The position numbers and the translations under genes were made by a program. DNA of 9,790 bases from Patescibacteria group bacterium (lineage in GTDB: Bacteria > Patescibacteriota > Minisyncoccia > Moranbacterales > UBA1568): NCBI GenBank assembly GCA_030916545.1, contig JAUPWI010000060.1, positions 1 to 9,790 of the forward strand, in the 5' to 3' direction. Within the stretch, counting starts at the first letter, position 1. The number at the start of each line of letters is the position of its first letter. The notes under the pieces were generated by a model, which had not been told where the DNA came from, ran no database searches, and saw nothing but the letters and a program-made list of their open reading frames with translations. Below, piece by piece: positions 1 to 5,031 of this stretch.

Positions 1-107
1 AAACTTTTTAATTCCGATAATTGGTCAGAAATGCTGCGGACTTGTCTGTCTTTGTCGTCCGTAGACTTGCGAGTATATATGAAAAACTTTTTGGTTTGAT
101 TATTCAT
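1..107 (-). CDS. Serine site-specific recombinase, N-terminal fragment cut by the window edge
   Basis: A minus-strand frame opens with ATG at 107-105 and stays open for 35 codons to the left edge. The peptide has FIYTRKSTDD at residues 9-18 followed by a DxxRQVxSIxDQLSEL-type stretch. This is the N-terminal strand and catalytic loop of the resolvase/invertase fold: Ser15 would be the nucleophile that forms the covalent 5'-phosphoserine link to DNA, and Arg13 the first conserved arginine (Y-x-R-x-S). Large serine recombinases of this type integrate or excise mobile elements. No Shine-Dalgarno sequence precedes the ATG, but no better start is visible because the family homology begins about eight residues in. 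A tRNA-Ser on the same strand ends about 135 nt upstream, a common place for an integrated element. The C-terminal DNA-binding part, and whether the gene is intact, cannot be judged. Confidence 0.82.
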   Translation of the reverse strand, partial: MNNQTKKFFIYTRKSTDDKDRQVRSISDQLSELKS

Positions 108-130
108 AGATTTGTATTGGCAAACGAGGA

Positions 131-147
131 GCCACGCGGAGCGTGGC
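131..147. repeat. Perfect 7-bp inverted repeat with 3-nt loop
   Basis: The arms GCCACGC and GCGTGGC are separated by GGA. The element lies 24 nt upstream of the recombinase ATG, so it would form a hairpin in that gene's leader. It is one of three similar mini-palindromes around the tRNA. No U-tract follows on either strand, so it is not a normal intrinsic terminator. Confidence 0.6.
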
Positions 148-148
148 G

Positions 149-173
149 AATCCTTGCAGATTCAGGATTTTTT
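149..173 (+). terminator. Weak hairpin with T-tract (possible plus-strand terminator)
   Basis: AATCCT (149-154) pairs with AGGATT (164-169) around a 9-nt loop, and the T run continues to 173. The stem is only 6 bp and AT-rich, and no plus-strand gene is visible to the left, so a terminator role is doubtful. The same dyad could equally be part of a recombination site between the tRNA and the recombinase gene. Confidence 0.25.
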
Positions 174-192
174 GGGGGGAATTCAGAACAGA

Positions 193-207
193 CGGCACTT
201 CGTGCCG
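193..207. repeat. Perfect 6-bp inverted repeat with 3-nt loop
   Basis: CGGCAC and GTGCCG are separated by TTC. It lies 35 nt beyond the 3' end of the tRNA, so it would fold in the tRNA's 3' trailer. No U-run follows it on the minus strand. It has the same architecture as the elements at 131-147 and 352-366, but the stem sequence differs. Confidence 0.55.
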
Positions 208-242
208 ACCATATTTTTGCTTCCGATTCCGATTTTCAATTT

Positions 243-332
243 TGGCGGAAAGGGAGAGATTCGAACTCTCGATACCCTTTCGGGTATGCCGCTTTTCGAG
301 AGCGGTACCTTCAACCACTCGGTCACCTTTCC
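243..332 (-). tRNA. tRNA-Ser (anticodon CGA), CCA encoded
   Basis: The reverse complement folds as a complete class II tRNA of 90 nt including CCA. The 7-bp acceptor stem is GGAAAGG/CCTTTCC. The anticodon arm CCGCT-CTCGAAA-AGCGG places anticodon CGA at 298-296, reading UCG serine codons. A long variable arm (stem ATACCC/GGGTAT) is typical of tRNA-Ser, and the T arm is GAGAG-TTCGAAT-CTCTC. The discriminator base is G, followed by a genome-encoded CCA (complement of 243-245). The D-arm region contains the expected GTGGTTGAAGG-type loop. The gene looks fully functional. Its 3' end points towards the serine recombinase gene, so it may mark an element's insertion point, although that element leaves the tRNA intact. 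Confidence 0.96.
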
Positions 333-351
333 GTTCTCTTCAAAAAATCAA

Positions 352-366
352 GCCGCGGTGCGCGGC
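352..366. repeat. Perfect 6-bp inverted repeat with 3-nt loop
   Basis: GCCGCG and CGCGGC are separated by GTG. It lies 20 bp beyond the 5' end of the tRNA, in the gap before the methyltransferase, and may overlap the tRNA promoter region. It is built like the palindromes at 131-147 and 193-207. No regulator can be assigned. Confidence 0.55.
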
Positions 367-407
367 AGGGGGGCAACAACTTCTTTCCTTCCCCAATCTG
401 TTGTACA

Positions 408-1007
408 ATGGAAGAGGAATTTTTGCAAGATATCAGGATAATCGGTAAGCGTGTTCGTATGATGAATGCCGAGGGGGTTGGTTTCGTGGATCCAGCGAAG
501 GTAATCGGTCAGATCGATGTCGTTTCGGGTTCGACCGTAGCTGATTTCGGCTGCGGATCCGGGTATTTCTCATTCGAGTTTTCCAAGGCGATCGGACCGG
601 ATGGTAAAGTCTATGCCTTGGACATACTCCCTCAGGCACTGGATGCCGTTTCGAGTCAGGCGAAATTGATGGGCATGCACAACATCGTCACGAAACGGGC
701 GAATCTTGAGCGTGATGGCGGATCGACTCTCGGTCCGGCGAGCGTCGATTGGGTGATTCTCAAAGACATGCTTTTTCAGAATGCGCATAAGCATATCATC
801 ATCGCGGAAATGGCGCGAGTGCTGAAGCCGGGTGGGCACGCGATCGTGATGGAGTGGAACCCGAAGGCGAGTGCGATCGGACCGGACAAGAAACTCCGTA
901 TAGATCCCGAGGAGCTCAAGGTGCTTCTGCTCGCATCCGGTCTGTCCCTGGAGAAGAGTTTCCCGGCTGGTGGGTACCACTATGCCTTTCTGATGAAGAA
1001 AGCCTAA
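408..1007 (+). CDS. Class I SAM-dependent methyltransferase
   Basis: A 199-residue protein with a Rossmann-fold methyltransferase core. Motif I is VADFGCGSGYF at residues 44-54 (AdoMet-binding glycine loop). The acidic motif II is VYALDI at 68-73 (Asp72 would hold the ribose), and EMARVLKPGG at 134-143 is the post-core motif typical of the UbiE/Methyltransf_11 group. It should transfer a methyl group from AdoMet, but the acceptor is unknown; similar short proteins are annotated only as class I methyltransferases. The ATG at 408 has no Shine-Dalgarno site. In-frame ATGs at 459 and 462 would give proteins starting just before the conserved F-x-DPAKVIxQ helix and are reasonable alternatives. A hexamer TACAAT overlaps the 408 start, which would favour the later start if it is a -10 box. 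The open frame continues upstream to 21 but crosses the tRNA, so that part is not coding. Confidence 0.88.
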   Translation: MEEEFLQDIRIIGKRVRMMNAEGVGFVDPAKVIGQIDVVSGSTVADFGCGSGYFSFEFSKAIGPDGKVYALDILPQALDAVSSQAKLMGMHNIVTKRANLERDGGSTLGPASVDWVILKDMLFQNAHKHIIIAEMARVLKPGGHAIVMEWNPKASAIGPDKKLRIDPEELKVLLLASGLSLEKSFPAGGYHYAFLMKKA

Positions 1008-1050
1008 GATTTTGGTCGTTCCCTCCCCAATCCGACAGAGAGTGTTTGAA

Positions 1051-1056
1051 TATAAA
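1051..1056 (+). promoter_or_regulatory. Possible -10 box upstream of the solute-binding lipoprotein gene
   Basis: TATAAA lies 10 bp before the ATG at 1067, in the 59-bp gap after the methyltransferase. No convincing -35 element is found at 16-18 bp upstream. If used, the transcript would have a leader of only a few nucleotides or start at the second ATG (1076). The gene could instead be read through from the methyltransferase. Confidence 0.25.
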
Positions 1057-1066
1057 GAGCTTCCCT

Positions 1067-2473
1067 ATGCGACATATGAGAACAATCATCCTGGGTGTAG
1101 TCGTTCTTTTCGGATCCATGACCATCCTCTCGGGATGCGGCCTGAGAGATAATTCACAGGGAACACCCTACAGTATGCCGCTTGAGGTCTGGGGCGTATT
1201 TGATGATTCGGACGCATACACTCCTCTTTTTCAGCAGTACCGGGGAGTCAACCCGTTCATCGGCAATATCTCGTATCGGAAATTCGGCGAGGAAACGTAC
1301 AAAAAGGAGTTGCTCAGCGCTTTGGCAGCGGGAAACGGGCCGGATATCTTCGCTATCCGAAACTCCTGGATGGGTGAATTCCAAGATAAGATAGTTCCGG
1401 CACCTGAGTACCAGGTAACCGAGAAGGAAGTGCGCGATCACTTCGTCGATGTCGTCGCGTACGACTTCATCGATCCGTCTGATCAGAAGATCTATGGACT
1501 GCCTCTCTCGGTCGATTCTTTGGCCCTGTACTACAATCGCGACATTTTCAACGCTGCCGGTATCACGACTCCTCCGAAAACCTGGCAGGAATTGCTGGCC
1601 ATGACCCCGAAACTGACTCAGATCGACCAGTACGGCAATATCATCCAGTCGGCGCTGGCCTTCGGCACGTCGGACAACGTCAATCGGGCGCCGGCCATTC
1701 TTCTCGGGCTTATGTTTGCTCTCGGGGCCGAAATAGACGACCAGTATGGACGCGTCAATTTTTTCCGGACTGATGCGGCGCAAAAGGCATTCGAATATTA
1801 TATGCTTTTTTCGGATGTCCGCATGAGTGAATACACCTGGAATGCCAACATGCATTATTCGATAGACGCTTTCTACGAGGGACGCTTGGCCATGATGGTG
1901 AATTATTCCTGGCGATATGAAACGCTCCGTCAGAAGAACGCTAAGCTCAATATGGCCGTCGCCCCGTTTCCTCGATTCGAAGGTATGGTACCGCAGAATT
2001 ATGCTGATTACTGGACATTCGTGGTAGCGAAAAATCATGACATATCATCCGAAAATCAGAATATCGAAAAAATGCTCCCCGCGGATAAGGGAATCCGGAA
2101 CGAGCTTCGTAAGCATGAGGCGTGGCAGCTCTTGACGTATATGGCGATGCCACATCCGGAGGGTCAGATTACGATACGGAACGGCTTGACGGGCAATCCG
2201 GCCGTCTTCACGCTGGCTTTTGACCCGGCGGAAAAATATCTCGAATGGACTCGGAAGCCGGCCGCGCGTCGTGACCTCATCGAGAAGCAACGGAGTGACC
2301 CGGTGCTGGGTTCTTTTGCGGTCGCTAATCTGACGGCGAAAAATTTCAGGCAGGTGGATGCCGATGCGATCGAGAAGATCATCAACGATATCATCCGCAG
2401 TGTCAATTTGGGAGAAATCCCTCTGAAAGAAGGCTTATCTTTGATGCAGCAGCGTATCGGGACGCTTCAATAA
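1067..2473 (+). CDS. Extracellular solute-binding lipoprotein (ABC sugar-type, family 1)
   Basis: A 468-residue lipoprotein precursor. A short basic N-terminus and hydrophobic stretch (residues 5-20) end in the lipobox LSGC with Cys24 as the lipid-anchored residue, so the mature protein should sit on the outer face of the cytoplasmic membrane. The body has marks of family-1 solute-binding proteins: AAGNGPDIFAI at 87-97 and the signature GLPLSVDSLALYYNRDIF at 144-161 followed by AGITTPPKTWQEL, then the Asp/Glu-rich and aromatic segments typical of sugar binders. Length is normal for the family. ATG 1076 (residue 4) is an alternative start; the RBS is weak (AAAGAG). The next gene starts 26 nt after the stop, so co-transcription with the pilin genes is likely. 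No permease or ATPase gene is nearby, so the ligand and the job are uncertain: sugar import through distant partners, or binding at the cell surface in support of the pilus. Confidence 0.88.
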   Translation: MRHMRTIILGVVVLFGSMTILSGCGLRDNSQGTPYSMPLEVWGVFDDSDAYTPLFQQYRGVNPFIGNISYRKFGEETYKKELLSALAAGNGPDIFAIRNSWMGEFQDKIVPAPEYQVTEKEVRDHFVDVVAYDFIDPSDQKIYGLPLSVDSLALYYNRDIFNAAGITTPPKTWQELLAMTPKLTQIDQYGNIIQSALAFGTSDNVNRAPAILLGLMFALGAEIDDQYGRVNFFRTDAAQKAFEYYMLFSDVRMSEYTWNANMHYSIDAFYEGRLAMMVNYSWRYETLRQKNAKLNMAVAPFPRFEGMVPQNYADYWTFVVAKNHDISSENQNIEKMLPADKGIRNELRKHEAWQLLTYMAMPHPEGQITIRNGLTGNPAVFTLAFDPAEKYLEWTRKPAARRDLIEKQRSDPVLGSFAVANLTAKNFRQVDADAIEKIINDIIRSVNLGEIPLKEGLSLMQQRIGTLQ

Positions 2474-2499
2474 GCAACGCGCCTGAAAATAAAACGAGT

Positions 2500-3576
2500 A
2501 TGAAACAAGGGATTTTCGGATGGATGCTGTTGGTGACGGTCGCCTTTTCCCTTTTGATGCCGGTGGCATCATCGGCGGATGGCTTCGTGCCTTGCGGCAG
2601 GGCGAGCGGGTCGGCCGATGAGATGGCGCCCTGCACCCTGTGTCATATCGTTGTCGGAGGAAAAGTCGTCATGGATTGGGGTTTGCGGTTGATGGCGGCG
2701 ATCGGGCTGGTCGTCATAACGGCTATGGGCATCTGGTACATCGTTTCGGCCGGTAACCCGGGCATGATCAGTCAGGCCAAGTCGGGGATCAAGTCGACCT
2801 TGATCGGGGTTGCGGTGATGCTCGGTGCATGGCTGATCGTGAATACGGTTCTGCTCCTGTTCGCCCAGGAGGCTGATCCGACGAAGAATCCGATTGTCGG
2901 ACTGCGATCGGCTGGCGGATTTGATTTCACTTGTAGTACCCAGTCCTTGGCTGGAACAGGGATAAGCGGCGGTGGCCCTGCGGGGGGAGGCGGAGGCGCC
3001 GGATCTGGAGTCTCGGCTTCTCTGCCGAAAGGATGTGACGCATATCAGGCTGATTTTGATGCGGTCGCGGCGTCAACCGGCGTTCCTGCAAAACTGCTTC
3101 GGGCAATCGCCGCTCGGGAATCCTCATGTAATCCGGATGCACAAAGCGGAGCCGGAGCCTGCGGCTTTATGCAACTGATGCCCGCGACAGCGGGACAGAG
3201 TTGCCAGTGGCTGAAAGATCATCCGAAAGAGAGTATTACTATGGGAGCCAATCTACTCAAAACATATGCCGGCATTCTCGGTGGGTACAACGCGACCTTC
3301 AATATCGGCAATGGGTTCGCTCTTTCCGGAGCGACCGTGAGTGTTGCGGGGAGCCCGGCTTATGATACCGGTTGCGATGATTTAATCGCTTCATACAATG
3401 CCGGTCCGGGGAATTCGGTTGCGACATCCGCTGGCAAGAAACCCGCCTTTGCCGTTTCATCGGATTGTCCGGCTGTAGCAGGGAAATCGATCCCGGCCTG
3501 GCAGTGCCCGATCAATCCGGGAGGATTCGCGGAGACCCAGAGGTATGTCCAGACAGTGCAGTCACTGATGAAATAG
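2500..3576 (+). CDS. VirB2-like pilin unit fused to a VirB1-like lytic transglycosylase
   Basis: A 358-residue secreted membrane protein. Residues 1-26 form a signal peptide (VASSA-D region). A short Cys segment follows (C32, C45, C48, with CTLC at 45-48). Two membrane helices lie at about 60-84 and 99-121, separated by the pilin-type loop YIVSAGNPGMISQAKSGIK; the loop lysines suggest it is cytoplasmic, which puts the C-terminal part outside. A Gly-rich linker (156-170) leads to an SLT/lysozyme-fold domain (about 178-358) with all family motifs: catalytic Glu207 in ARESSC, GFMQL at 222-226, ASYNAGPG at 297-304 and the ETQRYV end motif at 345-350. It should cleave the MurNAc-GlcNAc bond of peptidoglycan on the outer side of the membrane. 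Eight cysteines lie outside the N-terminal segment, so disulfides are likely. The downstream pilin ATG begins 2 nt after the stop, implying coupling. Separate VirB1 and VirB2 proteins are the rule in type IV secretion; the joining is the odd feature. Confidence 0.87.
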   Translation: MKQGIFGWMLLVTVAFSLLMPVASSADGFVPCGRASGSADEMAPCTLCHIVVGGKVVMDWGLRLMAAIGLVVITAMGIWYIVSAGNPGMISQAKSGIKSTLIGVAVMLGAWLIVNTVLLLFAQEADPTKNPIVGLRSAGGFDFTCSTQSLAGTGISGGGPAGGGGGAGSGVSASLPKGCDAYQADFDAVAASTGVPAKLLRAIAARESSCNPDAQSGAGACGFMQLMPATAGQSCQWLKDHPKESITMGANLLKTYAGILGGYNATFNIGNGFALSGATVSVAGSPAYDTGCDDLIASYNAGPGNSVATSAGKKPAFAVSSDCPAVAGKSIPAWQCPINPGGFAETQRYVQTVQSLMK

Positions 3577-3578
3577 GT

Positions 3579-3887
3579 ATGTATCTGAGATACGTTTCCG
3601 TTTTCGGAATCCTCTTATCGGTACCAGGCGCGGTCGCTGAAGCCGGAGTCATTTCGGATGCACCGAGTTTCGCTTCAGTTCTGACGAAGACATTGACATT
3701 CGTATTGTCCACGGTGGGAATCATTGCTATACTGGCATTAGTTATTTCCGGTCTGATGTACATGCTGGCAGCAGGAGATTCTGGTCGGATAGCTGAGGCG
3801 AAAAAATATGCGCTGGCGAGTATCATTGGGGCAAGTATCGCCCTGGCGGCGTTGATTATCGTCAGACAAATCATCCGCCTTCTCTGA
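3579..3887 (+). CDS. Small VirB2-like pilin (T4SS_pilin family)
   Basis: A 102-residue protein with a signal peptide (1-20 or 1-22, AVA-E or AEA-G), then two membrane helices at about 41-64 and 80-99. They flank the loop MLAAGDSGRIAEAKKYALAS that is shared by all the pilin units here (Y-x-x-x-AGD...AK...IIG...ALAA). Mature length, about 80 residues, is typical of VirB2/TrbC-like pilins, which are membrane-stored subunits drawn into a pilus. It ends in IIVRQIIRLL, very close to the end of the second unit of the 5032-6003 protein, so these two may be recent relatives. The start follows the transglycosylase stop by 2 nt without a proper Shine-Dalgarno site, so reinitiation is likely. A longer upstream frame overlaps the previous gene and lacks a signal peptide, so it was discarded. 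Confidence 0.87.
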   Translation: MYLRYVSVFGILLSVPGAVAEAGVISDAPSFASVLTKTLTFVLSTVGIIAILALVISGLMYMLAAGDSGRIAEAKKYALASIIGASIALAALIIVRQIIRLL

Positions 3888-3927
3888 GATGGGATATCCT
3901 GGACAAACATAAAAATACCAAAAAAAG

Positions 3928-3938
3928 AAAGGAGGTGA
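3928..3938 (+). promoter_or_regulatory. Perfect Shine-Dalgarno site for the 3943 pilin
   Basis: AAAGGAGGTGA matches the full 11-nt anti-Shine-Dalgarno complement, 4 nt before the ATG at 3943 (7 nt from GGAGG). No other plus-strand gene here has comparable pairing. It points to strong translation of this pilin. Confidence 0.92.
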
Positions 3939-3942
3939 GAAT

Positions 3943-4308
3943 ATGAAAAATATGAAAAACATGTTCTACGCGGCTCTCGTGGCCGTGTTGACGGTTCCGG
4001 GTTTTGCTTTGGCACAGTGGACTCCTGCGGTAGCGCCTGCTGGGGCAGGAACTCTTCCAAAGGGAAGTCTCTTTAATATCATCAGCAATATCATGAACTG
4101 GCTCCTGGGTCTTCTGGGGGTTTTCGCGATCATCGGTTTCGTGATTTCAGGTATCCTGTATCTCACCGCAGCCGGAGATGAAGCGCAGCAGAAGAAGGCC
4201 AAGGCGCAGATGACCTGGTCTATCATAGGGGTGCTTGTGGCGTTGGCCGGTTGGGTTATCGTCACAGCTGTCCAGGCATTGCTTGGCGGTGCGAGTACAA
4301 CGTTCTAG
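3943..4308 (+). CDS. VirB2-like pilin, candidate major subunit
   Basis: A 121-residue precursor with signal peptide (cleavage ALA24-Q25), a Pro/Ala-rich mature N-terminus, and two hydrophobic helices at about 52-76 and 91-114. Between them lies the loop ILYLTAAGDEAQQKKAKAQMTW, rich in Lys and so probably cytoplasmic. There is no cysteine, unlike three of the four other pilin-like proteins here. It resembles the 4535-5011 protein most closely (AKAxMxWSIxGxxVAL). The start is set by the perfect Shine-Dalgarno at 3928-3938. The stop is followed 25 nt later by a strong terminator, so the transcript ends here. High translation plus compact size suggest the abundant pilus subunit. A ring of separate membrane pilin pools, or a non-pilus membrane role, cannot be excluded. 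Confidence 0.88.
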   Translation: MKNMKNMFYAALVAVLTVPGFALAQWTPAVAPAGAGTLPKGSLFNIISNIMNWLLGLLGVFAIIGFVISGILYLTAAGDEAQQKKAKAQMTWSIIGVLVALAGWVIVTAVQALLGGASTTF

Positions 4309-4333
4309 TCTCGGTTCGGCACGAGGGTGTCAT

Positions 4334-4367
4334 AAAAAAATATCTGCTTGAAGCAGATATTTTTTTA
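4334..4367 (+). terminator. Strong intrinsic terminator (bidirectional in form)
   Basis: ATATCTGC (4340-4347) pairs with GCAGATAT (4353-4360) around loop TTGAA; the stem is lengthened by the A run at 4334-4340 pairing with the T run at 4360-4367. On the plus strand the T run gives a classic release tail. It ends the transcript of the 3943 pilin and separates it from the later pilin genes. Confidence 0.93.
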
Positions 4368-4379
4368 TTGATCTTCTTG

Positions 4380-4388
4380 TGTTAGAAT
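4380..4388 (+). promoter_or_regulatory. Candidate extended -10 promoter for the 4535 pilin
   Basis: TGTTAGAAT has the TGn extension followed by TAGAAT, 13 bp after the terminator. No good -35 element is present. A start near 4395 would give a leader of about 140 nt. A second weaker candidate, TGATACAAA at 4509-4517, would give a leader of about 12 nt. Which one is used cannot be told from sequence. Confidence 0.4.
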
Positions 4389-4440
4389 GAAAAATAATAA
4401 GCGCTAACCAGTCACATTGCACTTAGAATCTTGTCGCTCA

Positions 4441-4467
4441 TCTCATATGAAAAGAAATTCTCATATG
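4441..4467. repeat. Direct repeat TCTCATATG, two copies 18 bp apart
   Basis: Copies at 4441-4449 and 4459-4467 are identical, with starts 18 bp apart (near two helical turns); each contains the palindrome CATATG. They lie 70-90 bp upstream of the pilin ATG, between the two candidate promoters. They could be paired binding sites for a dimeric or tandem regulator. Just downstream, CGCTAG (4474-4479) and CTAGCG (4496-4501) form an inverted repeat with a 16-nt loop. Confidence 0.35.
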
Positions 4468-4534
4468 TCGACTCGCTAGGGATGACAGTGGGGCTCTAGC
4501 GTTTGGCATGATACAAAACATCTAACACCAAAGT

Positions 4535-5011
4535 ATGTATAAGATTCGACCATTGGTCTTGGCGGTGATATGTCTGGGTTGTTTCGGGTTTGGGAGCCAG
4601 GTATTTGCGGCGGCGCCTTTTGCTGGACCCCCAGCGGGTCCAGCAGCAGCTGCGGTTGTTTGTCCAGCGGGAACCACGCTTGACGGAGGGACATGTATTC
4701 CGACAGGGGTTGGTTTGTCAACCGGGAGTACATCGACTGTCTTTGGGCGTATATTCGCCTTGCCTATGATTTGTCTTTCTGGTCCGGTAATCTGTGTTCT
4801 GATGACATTTTTGAACTGGGTACTGGCCATACTTGGTATCATAACCGTTATTTCATTCGTGATTGCCGGGTTGCAATACATGCTTGCCGTAGGTGACCCG
4901 AAGAGTCTCGAAACCGCGAAAGCGCATATGAAGTGGTCGATTGTCGGGCTCATTGTCGCTTTGTCGGGAGTTATTGCTATCCAGCAGATTGATAGCTGGC
5001 TCGGTGTCTAG
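4535..5011 (+). CDS. VirB2-like pilin with two-cysteine N-terminal extension
   Basis: A 158-residue precursor. The signal peptide ends near VFA25. A Pro/Ala segment is followed by CPAGTTLDGGTC (C43 and C54), which could form one disulfide. The pilin unit then follows: helix one at about 90-117, the loop YMLAVGDPKSLETAKAHMKW and helix two at about 134-152. Two further cysteines (C80, C87) sit just before helix one. It is longer than the 3943 pilin mainly in its extracytoplasmic N-terminus. It ends 20 nt before the next gene and likely shares its transcript. No Shine-Dalgarno precedes the ATG. A role as a minor, tip or anchor subunit is an inference from the extra N-terminal domain. Confidence 0.85.
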   Translation: MYKIRPLVLAVICLGCFGFGSQVFAAAPFAGPPAGPAAAAVVCPAGTTLDGGTCIPTGVGLSTGSTSTVFGRIFALPMICLSGPVICVLMTFLNWVLAILGIITVISFVIAGLQYMLAVGDPKSLETAKAHMKWSIVGLIVALSGVIAIQQIDSWLGV

Positions 5012-5031
5012 GTATCTTTTAATGTCTGCTT

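Noticed and set aside
21..407. Upstream extension of the methyltransferase frame to 21
   Set aside because: It crosses a complete tRNA gene and the recombinase start on the other strand, and the translated extension has no family similarity.
401..408. Palindrome TTGTACAA at the methyltransferase start
   Set aside because: An 8-bp palindrome is expected by chance in a window this size, and no partner element supports an operator. It is noted only for its effect on start choice.
854..1066. Upstream extension of the solute-binding protein frame
   Set aside because: It overlaps the methyltransferase gene, and the lipoprotein signal peptide begins at 1067 or 1076.
1154..2038. Long minus-strand frame of 294 codons opposite the solute-binding gene
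   Set aside because: The protein on the plus strand shows clear family motifs; the antisense frame is His/Arg-rich without recognisable domains and has no RBS.
4338..4534. CRISPR array or short tandem repeats around the TCTCATATG copies
   Set aside because: There are only two 9-bp copies with no further units or spacers, so no array is present.
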